DNA of 64,000 nt from positions 22,188 to 86,187 of the forward strand of contig CBDUXP010000012.1 of assembly GCA_965371225.1 (NCBI GenBank), in the 5' to 3' direction. A model generated the notes under the pieces. The model had not been told where the DNA came from, ran no database searches, and saw only the letters and a program-made list of their open reading frames with translations. The stretch is from CBDUXP01 sp965371225 [NCBI: uncultured bacterium] (GTDB lineage Bacteria > Abyssobacteria > SURF-5 > CBDUXP01). How positions within the stretch are numbered: position 1 is the first letter of the stretch; each line of letters starts with the position of its first letter. This document shows positions 53,411 to 61,123 of this stretch, piece by piece. The position numbers were made by a program, and so were the translations under genes.

Positions 53411-53923
53411 TTACGAGGCGCGCGGGCGATGCGGAGTCGGTCGCCACGATTTGGGTGCGCGGAACACTTTGGGCCACCGGTGCATCGCCTCACGAAGAGC
53501 CCGCTCTACCACTGGAGGCACCTGCGCACAGAGGCTCCCATCCACCCGCTGGAAGACGTGCCAAGAGCGAAGCTCCCCCACGGTGGCCTCGGAGGGACCC
53601 TTACGGTACATGACATGATGCACGAGAAAACTCGGAGCTCGGGAGAGTTCAACGAACGTGGTGATGCGTAATCGGTCGCGAAAGTGCGCGGGCGCATAGA
53701 AACGTGCGGCCGTTTCCACCACCGGAATATGGTAGCTATCTTCCCCGGTATTGGCGCAGTCGAGCGCAAGTACCTCCCACATGAACCGACCGAGCGCCTC
53801 CTGCGCCCATACGAAATACGCGCTGTGATTGGCGATGCCCATGGAGTCCACCTCGGCAAAACGGACCTGAATGGTCATCTGATTCGGGCAGGTGGATGCA
53901 GTCATGGTGCGAAACGCCGCCAT
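53411..53923 (-). CDS. Hotdog-fold acyl-CoA/ACP thioesterase (4HBT type)
   Basis: 170 residues with the 4-hydroxybenzoyl-CoA thioesterase signature VRFAEVDSMGIANHSAYFVW; the Asp in EVDSMG is the usual catalytic residue. Expected to release acyl chains from ACP or CoA at the end of synthesis. The start overlaps the end of the chain-length-factor-like gene by 22 bases (ATG 53923; ATG 53905 possible). Last of five overlapping genes of a fatty-acyl operon. Confidence 0.88.
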   Translation of the reverse strand: MAAFRTMTASTCPNQMTIQVRFAEVDSMGIANHSAYFVWAQEALGRFMWEVLALDCANTGEDSYHIPVVETAARFYAPAHFRDRLRITTFVELSRAPSFLVHHVMYRKGPSEATVGELRSWHVFQRVDGSLCAQVPPVVERALREAMHRWPKVFRAPKSWRPTPHRPRAS

Positions 53924-54624
53924 TGCCAGGCGGGCTCGGAGCGCGTTGTGTCTCGCGGTGGCTCTTCACTCCCCAATAAGCTGCGAACCCAGGGAACAAA
54001 AGCAGAGGACCACGTTTCCCGGTTTGGATCGCGCGGAGTGCGGTGGGGTGGCTGAACCTGGAGAATTTCGGCGAACGCGCCCGGGCCCGCTTTGTCCGAC
54101 GCACACAGGACCACGGCGGCAGCCGAGAGTTCCGCTTCGACGTAGCCCGCTGCGCACGCCTCGCTCAGATCGCCTTCGCCCACAATCCAATACATCGGGC
54201 GGGCACTACACCGGGCCTCTAGCACGGCAGTCGCCAACGCCCACGACCCCGGGTGCGCCCCGATAAACGTCCACAGAGGCCCCCGTGCGCCAAACGCAAT
54301 AGACACCGCCCCGGCGACGGCATTCAGCACTCCGTGCGGGACACGCCGCGGACTCGGCCGGGGCGCGGACCCGGACCGCGGGGGACGCATACAGCTCACC
54401 AGGCTTTCGAGTTCTCCCCACCTGGTCCCCCAGGCAACCCCAATCTCTTGCGGGTCATTGAGATCATCGATTTGGATGGCCGCGGCGGTGAAGGCATGCG
54501 CCACCGCGGCGCACGCGGCCCGCCCGACAGAACCAAACTCCCGCCGGCGCTTGGGATCGAGATCGCACGGCCACGGTGTCTCGGCATCCGCCACCCCGGC
54601 CCCCAAAACCGCGAGCGCCGTCAT
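53902..54624 (-). CDS. Ketosynthase-like chain-length-factor protein
   Basis: 240 residues resembling the ketoacyl-synt_2 proteins of aryl polyene clusters. The thiolase-fold sequence is visible (EIGVAWGTRWGELES, FGARGPLWTFIGAHPGSWAL), but the active-site Cys of true ketosynthases is absent: the corresponding segment reads GAHPGS. It is half the size of a full ketosynthase and should pair with the active one. ATG 54624 overlaps the upstream stop as TGATG. A non-catalytic partner role is inferred from family knowledge. Confidence 0.75.
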   Translation of the reverse strand: MTALAVLGAGVADAETPWPCDLDPKRRREFGSVGRAACAAVAHAFTAAAIQIDDLNDPQEIGVAWGTRWGELESLVSCMRPPRSGSAPRPSPRRVPHGVLNAVAGAVSIAFGARGPLWTFIGAHPGSWALATAVLEARCSARPMYWIVGEGDLSEACAAGYVEAELSAAAVVLCASDKAGPGAFAEILQVQPPHRTPRDPNRETWSSAFVPWVRSLLGSEEPPRDTTRSEPAWQWRRFAP

Positions 54625-55802
54625 CACATGCTCTCACCCGGTGGAAGACCGAACACGACAGCCGCGTCAGCGCCACCAAAACCATAGGTGGCAGATACCG
54701 CGCACGATCCCGAGAAGGATTCGGGCTCCCGCCCCACCAGCCGGAAGCCGGCCTCGTCGCAACTGGCTTCTAGCCATGGCATACCGGGGACGCGACCAGT
54801 CGACAACGCCTGGACCGCGAACACGGCTTCCATCACCCCCGCGGCCCCCTGGCAATGACCGGTCAGGGCTTTGGTGGATCCCACCCAGGGGCCGGGGCAA
54901 CAGTTACCCAACACCGCACGCAGCGCGTACGTCTCCGCCGTGTCGTTATGACGGGTCCCCGTGCCATGCGCGTTTACGTAACCTACCGCATCCGGCTCGA
55001 CACCGGCGTCCGCGAGCGCGTCGGTCATGGCGGCGGCGGCACCAGTACCGGACGGGTCCGGGATGGCTAAGTGATATGCGTCAGCGGTCCCGGCCCCACC
55101 CAACAACACGGCTGCTGCAGAGTCGGGCCAAACCTCGGGCCGGGCGAACGCGAGCGCGGCAGCGCCTTCACCCAGCAGGAATCCCGTCGCCTCATCACTG
55201 AATGGACGTGGCTCCCCAACGGCCAACGCCTTCAGACTGGCGAAGGAGGCCTGCAACGTCGGCAGAAGAACATCCACCCCTGCGGCAATAACCAGATCGC
55301 ACCACCCCGCCGTGAGCCAGCGCTTCGCGAGCACGATGGCGTGCGTTCCGGTGGCGCAGGCCGTCGAGACACAGGCCACTGGCCCGGTTAAGCCAAGGCG
55401 CGAGGCACACGTGTGGGCCGGACCCCAGGGCCGAAATTGCGCAACGGGTAGCGGATCGTGACCGGCGCACACTGCGGATTCAAACTGCGCGACCCCCGAA
55501 GCAACGGTGCCGACAACGAGGCCAACGACGGATTCTCGCCATCGTTCTGGCGGGATCGACCCCACCGCCTGCCGTACGGCGTGGGTAAGCAACTCTTCCG
55601 CACGCGCGTCCAACTCAGCCGACAGTTCCATACCGGTTACTTGGAACGCGCGGGTCCATGGAAGCCCCTTCGTCTGCAAATCCTCCACCACGGTTGCCCG
55701 GCCTGCGCCGCAGAGCAATTTCGACCACACCGTCTCGCAATCATGTCCAAGAGTGCAGACTACGCCAGTACCCGCAACTGGAAAGCCTAATGGCTCGGTC
55801 AT
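54624..55802 (-). CDS. Beta-ketoacyl-ACP synthase (FabF/KAS II type)
   Basis: Condenses acyl and malonyl groups on ACP. 392 residues with a complete catalytic set: Cys149 in VSTACATGTH, His279 in NAHGTGTRHND, and STKALTGHCQG with Lys and His316; ATYGFGGADAAVV closes the fold. Overlaps the dehydratase upstream by ATGA and the chain-length-factor-like gene downstream. The set of KS, CLF-like protein, dehydratase, thioesterase and ACP is that of aryl polyene or other specialised fatty-acyl routes. Confidence 0.94.
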   Translation of the reverse strand: MTEPLGFPVAGTGVVCTLGHDCETVWSKLLCGAGRATVVEDLQTKGLPWTRAFQVTGMELSAELDARAEELLTHAVRQAVGSIPPERWRESVVGLVVGTVASGVAQFESAVCAGHDPLPVAQFRPWGPAHTCASRLGLTGPVACVSTACATGTHAIVLAKRWLTAGWCDLVIAAGVDVLLPTLQASFASLKALAVGEPRPFSDEATGFLLGEGAAALAFARPEVWPDSAAAVLLGGAGTADAYHLAIPDPSGTGAAAAMTDALADAGVEPDAVGYVNAHGTGTRHNDTAETYALRAVLGNCCPGPWVGSTKALTGHCQGAAGVMEAVFAVQALSTGRVPGMPWLEASCDEAGFRLVGREPESFSGSCAVSATYGFGGADAAVVFGLPPGESM

Positions 55803-56263
55803 GCGACATCCCCCAGCTCAACGCGTATCACAAAAACCATTGTTGCCGCTGGCTTGGCCGTGTGCTCTCCGAATATTTCGGCATCGCACAACCCAAGGCC
55901 AGCGTGATCGGCGCGGACCCACTGCAACCGGCGAAGGCTCACCCGAGCGCACGGGGCGCTGCCCGGAGCCACAGTGTAGTGAAATCGGGCGCGGCGCACG
56001 CTCGCGAGCGCAATCGTCCGGATGGTTTCAGTGGCGTAGAGAAGAAGGCCCGCGGCCTGGGCCACGCCTTCCAATAGTAAACTGCCGGGGACAACCGACA
56101 TGCCAACACGATGGGCCAACAGGTTCGGATTGTCGCGAGGATACGCGAGGGTGACCGCAATGCGCTCGCGCGGCACCAACGCATCTATGTGGCCCACGAA
56201 GCGAAACGGCGCCGTCACCGGCGCGGATGCTAAGAGGGCATCCAGGTCAAGAGCGGACCCCAC
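55799..56263 (-). CDS. 3-hydroxyacyl-ACP dehydratase-like hotdog protein (FabZ/ApeI type)
   Basis: 154 residues. HRVGMSVVPGSLLLEGVAQA is the FabZ/FabA active-site helix, with His51 and Glu65 as the likely catalytic pair. It should dehydrate 3-hydroxyacyl-ACP to the enoyl form, giving conjugated or unsaturated chains. GTG start at 56263 lies inside the ACP gene (17-base overlap) and its stop overlaps the ketosynthase start. Confidence 0.85.
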   Translation of the reverse strand: MGSALDLDALLASAPVTAPFRFVGHIDALVPRERIAVTLAYPRDNPNLLAHRVGMSVVPGSLLLEGVAQAAGLLLYATETIRTIALASVRRARFHYTVAPGSAPCARVSLRRLQWVRADHAGLGLCDAEIFGEHTAKPAATMVFVIRVELGDVA

Positions 56264-56552
56264 CGAAGGCCCGCTCCAACAGCTCGCAGCTCATTTCCTG
56301 TTCAAGGAACTGCGCCATGCCCTGCAATGAGGAGAAGTCACTCAGGTCCTCGACAGTATCGGGCACCACGAATTCAAACTCTTCCTCGAAGCCGATAATG
56401 AGCTCGAGGGCGTCGATCGAGTCGATGGTCCCCGATTCGAACAAGTCCTTGTCGTAAGGAACATCCTCGGGCCGGATCTCTTCCAACTCCAAACGCCGGA
56501 ACAGAAATTCGCGTAACTGCTCACAGATGTCTTCGGTCTTTGGCACAGTCAT
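56247..56552 (-). CDS. Acyl carrier protein
   Basis: About 101 residues from ATG 56552. The phosphopantetheine Ser45 lies in GTIDSIDALEL, preceded by a typical acidic helix and followed by FEEEFEFVVPDT. First gene of the KS/CLF/dehydratase/thioesterase operon. A run of 11 C (11 G on the coding strand) sits eight bases upstream of the start, at the place of the ribosome site. A frame running further upstream is not used because the longer N-terminus does not resemble ACPs. Confidence 0.92.
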   Translation of the reverse strand: MTVPKTEDICEQLREFLFRRLELEEIRPEDVPYDKDLFESGTIDSIDALELIIGFEEEFEFVVPDTVEDLSDFSSLQGMAQFLEQEMSCELLERAFGGVRS

Positions 56553-56560
56553 GAAACGCA

Positions 56561-56571
56561 CCCCCCCCCCC
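56561..56571 (-). repeat. Eleven-base homopolymer at the ACP ribosome site
   Basis: On the minus strand an uninterrupted G11 run lies eight bases before the ACP start codon. G-rich sequence here can act as the ribosome site, and slippage in such a tract changes spacing to the start. Confidence 0.75.
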
Positions 56572-56630
56572 GCGGCTGTCTCCGGCACCTATGCAGTGAT
56601 GGACATCCGGCACGACGCGTAGCGCTAGCC

Positions 56631-56636
56631 TATAAT
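56631..56636 (+). promoter_or_regulatory. TATAAT -10 candidate in the divergent intergenic region
   Basis: A perfect TATAAT 67 bases before the ATG of the DUF2723 gene, without a good -35 box at 17 bases. Its complement provides an ATTATA near a possible promoter for the ACP operon, so divergent promoters may overlap here. Confidence 0.4.
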
Positions 56637-56702
56637 TCCCGCGGCAAAGGTGCAAGCCTGAGCAAGCGTACCGCAGACAACACGAAATCAGCGAGGGGAG
56701 CG

Positions 56703-58754
56703 ATGGTGAACGGGGGAGGGCTACTGAAGCGGTGCCAGATCAGCTTCTGGGCCGCAACTATAATTCCGCCGCTTGGCATCTACCTGCTCACCGTTGGGCA
56801 CACGGTGACGGGGGAGGATAGCGGGGAACTCATCGCAGCAGCCTACTCCCTGGGTGTCCCCCATCCTCCCGGGTATCCCCTCTGGACCATGCTCGCGAAG
56901 CTGGCCATTCTCGTCGTGCCCTGTGGTGAAGTGGCCTGGCGGGTCCACTTGCTGTCCGCATCGTGTGCGACAGCGGCGGGCGCCCTCGCCGGGTGGGCGG
57001 TTTGGCATGAGACGGACGACGCGCCCGCGGGGGTGGCCACCGCCTGGCTGCTCTGTTGGGGACTTGAGCAGTGGACCCAGAGCGTTATCGCGGAGGTCTA
57101 TGCCCTCAACACGCTCTTCATCGTGGCGGTCCTGATGCTGTTCGTGCTCTGGTGGCGACGGCGGACGACATCGAGTCTGGTAGCACTGACCTTCCTGGCG
57201 GCGCTTGGCACGACGAACCACTACACGCTGCTGCCGGTCCTGTGGCCACTGGCAGTGATCGTTGTATTCACGGAACACTATCGCCTGTTTCTCGCCCCTC
57301 GCATCTTTTTCCTCGCGGCGGCGCTGGCGGTGGGCTGGTTACCCTGGCTGTATTTGCTTATCGCTTCTCGCGGCGACCCGCCTATCGATTGGGGGAACCC
57401 GGAAACCGGTGCACTGTGGTGGGCGCACGTTTCGCGCGAGCAATACAATTTCCTCTTCTTTCAACAGGATCGGAGCCCCTGGGACTACGCGCGCCACGCG
57501 TGGTTGATTACGACCCGCCTGTGGGCCCAGTGGACGCCCGGTCCGCTGCTGCTAGGCATGACAGGACTCCTCTGGTTACGCGGTGCACGTGCGAAACAGG
57601 CGGGACTCATCGTTTTGCTCGGTCTCTGGCTCGTGAACGCAACGGTGTTCACCCTGAACCTTCCCCAAGAGCGGGAGTCGCTCGACGGATCGCGACCGTT
57701 TCACATGCCTCTGTACACGGTCTGTGTGTTCCTGGTAGGGGCGGGACTCGCGGCGTGGCGCACCTGGATGCGCGACGCGGGATGGCGCATCGCCCATTAC
57801 ACGGCTGCGGCGGGTGTGGTGTTGGTTCCCCTGGCTACTGCAGTGAGCAACTATGCCGCCGCCGATAAGTCAGGCTACAAGTTTGCGCGCGAGTATGCGG
57901 AAACATTGGCGGACACGCTCCCCCCCAACACGCTTTTCTTCGCGTCGTCGGACCACAGCACCTTCCCGTTACTCTATCTCCAAGTGGTTGAAGGGGTTCG
58001 GCCAGATGTCACCATCGCTGATCCCTACGGCTACATCCGCGACGATCTGATCCAGCCGGGCCGGCATGCACATCCCCATTGGCAACTGGGCCATCGCTCG
58101 GCCAAACACCAGGTGGAAATCGAAGAATGGCTGATCGCGCGCACGGATCGTCCGGTGTGCTTTTCGCAGAAGCGCGGCCCATCAAGTTTGCCACCCGGGA
58201 GCAGGCTCGTGCCCTGGGGGTTGACGTACCGGTTGCAGCGGGCTGGGGAGGCCTTCCCCGCACAACCGGCGTTGCCGCTGGCGGGATGGCCCCGTGCCGT
58301 ACGCCCCGAGTCGTTCGACTACACGGTCGATGCAATTGCGGGCGACTGGTTCTTCGTGCATGCGCGCGACGCATTCGCGCGACACGATTACGCCAGCGCC
58401 CGCATTGCCTTGGACTTGGCATTGGAATACGGGCGAGGCGTCAAGGAGGTGTACAACAACTGCGGCAGCCTTTCCGCAGAGAACGGGCTCATCAGCGACG
58501 CACTGATGTATTACGAGCGGGCTCTGGCCATGAACCCCACCTACGATTTGGCAAGGCACAACGCTATCGGCGTGGCGCTGCAGATCGGGGACGGTGCCCT
58601 CGCGTTGCGGCTGGCCAAGGCCGGGCTCGAGATCAAACCCGACGACCGCCAACTCAACATGGCCGCGCTCCGCGCCTTGGAAGCGATCGGCGACACAGAG
58701 CTCGCTGATGAGCAGCGCAAATGGATTCGAAGGCGATGGCCCGGGACGATCTAA
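56703..58754 (+). CDS. DUF2723 membrane protein with C-terminal TPR
   Basis: 683 residues. The N-terminal DSGELIAAAYSLGVPHPPGYPL is the hallmark of DUF2723 (GT-C, protein O-mannosyltransferase-like); about ten membrane helices follow to residue 390. Then comes a soluble part with tetratricopeptide-like repeats (SDALMYYERALAMNPTYDLA) at about 560-680. It likely glycosylates proteins or lipids at the membrane using a lipid-linked sugar. The ATG follows GAGGGGAG. It is divergent from the ACP operon; a functional link is possible but not shown. Confidence 0.88.
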   Translation: MVNGGGLLKRCQISFWAATIIPPLGIYLLTVGHTVTGEDSGELIAAAYSLGVPHPPGYPLWTMLAKLAILVVPCGEVAWRVHLLSASCATAAGALAGWAVWHETDDAPAGVATAWLLCWGLEQWTQSVIAEVYALNTLFIVAVLMLFVLWWRRRTTSSLVALTFLAALGTTNHYTLLPVLWPLAVIVVFTEHYRLFLAPRIFFLAAALAVGWLPWLYLLIASRGDPPIDWGNPETGALWWAHVSREQYNFLFFQQDRSPWDYARHAWLITTRLWAQWTPGPLLLGMTGLLWLRGARAKQAGLIVLLGLWLVNATVFTLNLPQERESLDGSRPFHMPLYTVCVFLVGAGLAAWRTWMRDAGWRIAHYTAAAGVVLVPLATAVSNYAAADKSGYKFAREYAETLADTLPPNTLFFASSDHSTFPLLYLQVVEGVRPDVTIADPYGYIRDDLIQPGRHAHPHWQLGHRSAKHQVEIEEWLIARTDRPVCFSQKRGPSSLPPGSRLVPWGLTYRLQRAGEAFPAQPALPLAGWPRAVRPESFDYTVDAIAGDWFFVHARDAFARHDYASARIALDLALEYGRGVKEVYNNCGSLSAENGLISDALMYYERALAMNPTYDLARHNAIGVALQIGDGALALRLAKAGLEIKPDDRQLNMAALRALEAIGDTELADEQRKWIRRRWPGTI

Positions 58755-59183
58755 ATGCCCACGACAACTTCAACTTAACATGAAACAGCTCGCGAATCGC
58801 CAGACGTGTAACTCAAGATCAGGAGCGGGTCCCGCGAACGCACACTCGACTCCGCTGACACCGTCTCCGTTCTCCGGTGTTCGGTAATTCGCAAAAAAGT
58901 CCTGCCCGACGTAAGAGCACGGGCTACCCGGCGGATCACTTTCTCAGACACCCAAAGGTTCGTGTCCTTGGATGAGTACCGCCGCGTGGCTGTCCTGGCC
59001 TCCGGTGGCTAATCGTCACTCCAAAAATACGGGGTATCTCACGGGGTGCACTTTTTCTGGGCTGTGGGCCCAGACCCCAAGATGTTGCGCGATGTCTTCC
59101 ATAACGCTACTATGTCTTGTAATGAGACATTGCCTAGTCATATTGAGACACACGGGGCGGTCAAAAACACATAGGTGAGCCAT
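58755..59183. other. Phage-region leader with an inverted repeat
   Basis: No supported gene. At 59112-59130 ATGTCT and AGACAT form perfect six-base arms, followed by further GAGACA half-sites near 59145-59152. This is about 55 bases before the methylase start and could be an operator for the phage transcript. Composition becomes less GC-rich here, as expected of a junction between host and prophage. Confidence 0.5.
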
Positions 59184-60461
59184 ATGGAGATCCGCACGAT
59201 CAGCGCCCAGAAGATCATTCCGGCCCCGTACAACCCGCGGGTGGCGCTCGGGCCAGGGGACCCCGACTACGTGAAACTGGAGCGAAGTCTCACTGAGTTC
59301 GGGTGTGTGGAACCGTTGGTCTGGAACCAACAGACGGGCCATCTCGTGGGCGGGCACCAGCGGTTCACGGTCCTGCGGGCCCAGGGTGAGCGGGAGTTCG
59401 AGGTCAGCGTGGTCGATCTCCCCATCGAGCAGGAACAGGCGCTGAATGTCGCCCTCAACAAAGTGCAAGGCCGCTGGGACGACGCCAAACTCGTGAGCCT
59501 CCTAGATGAACTCGCCACCCTGCCGGACTTCGACGTGACCCTGACCGGCTTCGAATTTCCCGAGATCGGTGCGTTGCAGGATCGCGTCCACGCGGGCCTC
59601 GATGACAGCATCGACGTGGCGGATCTGATCGACGACGACCATCCGTCGATCGTGCAGCGGGGCGAACTCATTGAGCTGGGTCCGCACCGGTTGCTGTGCG
59701 GGGACAGCGCCGATCCGGCTGACCTCGCCACGGTACTCGACGGGAAGAACGTGGACCTTCTGTTCACAGACCCCCCGTATAACGTCGACTATTACGGTGG
59801 CGACCGCCCGGCACCGGCCAAAGCACGACCCAAGCCCTCGCGTCGGTGGAAGCGGATATACGGCGACAACCGACCGCACGCGGAGTACCAAGACTGGCTG
59901 GGAACACTCCTCAAGCGGGTCGTTGTCGCCATGGCTCCCGGTGCGCCTTTCTACATCTGGAACGGGCATCGACAGTTCGGCGGCATGCACGAAATCTTGG
60001 AGGCGCTCGGCTGCCACGTGTCCTGCGTGATCACGTGGGCGAAGGAGAGCTTCGCCATCGGCTACGGGGACTTCAACCAGCAGACGGAGTTCTGCTTATA
60101 CGGGTGGAAGTCTGGCGCGGATGCCCACCGCTGGTACGGTCCCACGAACGCCAGCACCTTATGGACCCTGCATCGGGACCGGACCAAGACGTACCGACAT
60201 CCGACGCAAAAGCCCCTCGCGCTGGCGGAGCGGGCCCTCCTCAACAGCAGTCGGCGGGGGGACCTGATCCTCGACGTGTTTCTCGGCTCGGGGACCACGC
60301 TGATCGCGGCGGACACGCTGGAGCGCGTCTGCTGTGGCATCGAGCTTGACCCCCACTATTGTGACGGCATCGTGCGACGATACATTGCCACCCGCGGAGT
60401 CGACCAAGTGGCCGAGCCCTGGCGCACGCGCTTCGCGGCGGGGGTGGCCGCAGCCTCATGA
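59184..60461 (+). CDS. ParB-like/DNA methyltransferase fusion of a prophage
   Basis: About 425 residues. The N-terminal ParB/Sulfiredoxin-type domain (TISAQKIIPAPYNPR, EFGCVEPLVWN, GGHQRFTVLR) is followed by an amino-DNA methyltransferase with DPPY at 196-199 before the SAM-binding DVFLGSGTTLIAA, the beta-class order. It methylates N4-cytosine or N6-adenine. ATG 59184 with AGGTGA is preferred over GTG 59175. Its stop overlaps the next start (ATGA). ParB-methylase fusions sit beside terminases in many prophages and protect phage DNA. Confidence 0.9.
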   Translation: MEIRTISAQKIIPAPYNPRVALGPGDPDYVKLERSLTEFGCVEPLVWNQQTGHLVGGHQRFTVLRAQGEREFEVSVVDLPIEQEQALNVALNKVQGRWDDAKLVSLLDELATLPDFDVTLTGFEFPEIGALQDRVHAGLDDSIDVADLIDDDHPSIVQRGELIELGPHRLLCGDSADPADLATVLDGKNVDLLFTDPPYNVDYYGGDRPAPAKARPKPSRRWKRIYGDNRPHAEYQDWLGTLLKRVVVAMAPGAPFYIWNGHRQFGGMHEILEALGCHVSCVITWAKESFAIGYGDFNQQTEFCLYGWKSGADAHRWYGPTNASTLWTLHRDRTKTYRHPTQKPLALAERALLNSSRRGDLILDVFLGSGTTLIAADTLERVCCGIELDPHYCDGIVRRYIATRGVDQVAEPWRTRFAAGVAAAS

Positions 60462-61123
60462 GCGAGGACACGCCCGGCCTGCCCGTCCTCGCGGTGATCC
60501 AGCAGATTCAGGCGGGACAGCTCAGTCCGAGGACCCTGGACCGGGGCACGCGCCAGTCGTGTGTGGAAGTGCTCACGGCCGAAGGATACGCCCAGTCCGG
60601 AATCGCGCAGATCCTGCAATGCAGCGATCGCACCATTCGGCGAGACCTCCAGGACATCCGAGATCGGAATGGGTTCCTCCCAAGTGCCGACCTTGCCATG
60701 GCACTGGTCGGGGAGCTCGTGACGCGGGCGGAGCATCAGGAAGCGATGCTGACCCGCCTCGCTCGAGACAACAGCGCCAGCGTGAGCGAGCGTGCCCAGG
60801 CCGCCTATCTGGCCTGGCGGGTACGCAGTGATCTCACCCAGCGCCTCCAAAGCCTCGGCTATCTTCCGACCGCGCCCACCACGGTCGTCAGCGAGGTGAC
60901 CATTCGCGGCGGCGAGTCGGCGGACCTTACTTTCGACCACCTGTACGACGACCTCCGACACCTGGAGTCGCTCGCGGAAGCGGCCGGCATCGACACCCCC
61001 GAAGCCCGGACGGAGCGCCGACTTCTGCTGGCGGATGTGGAACGCTGCCGCCTCTCCGAACGAATCGCCAGCGCACCACAGCCAAGAAAAGGGAATGCGC
61101 AGGGTGGCGACGCCGCCCCGTAG
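60458..61123 (+). CDS. Phage terminase small subunit-like protein
   Basis: 221 residues with a helix-turn-helix (LTAEGYAQSGIAQILQCSDR, about 39-60) that would recognise the packaging site, then long helices. Overlaps the methylase by ATGA and the large terminase by about 29 bases, the usual order for packaging genes. Identification rests on position and the HTH; sequence similarity to named small subunits is not obvious. Confidence 0.65.
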   Translation: MSEDTPGLPVLAVIQQIQAGQLSPRTLDRGTRQSCVEVLTAEGYAQSGIAQILQCSDRTIRRDLQDIRDRNGFLPSADLAMALVGELVTRAEHQEAMLTRLARDNSASVSERAQAAYLAWRVRSDLTQRLQSLGYLPTAPTTVVSEVTIRGGESADLTFDHLYDDLRHLESLAEAAGIDTPEARTERRLLLADVERCRLSERIASAPQPRKGNAQGGDAAP

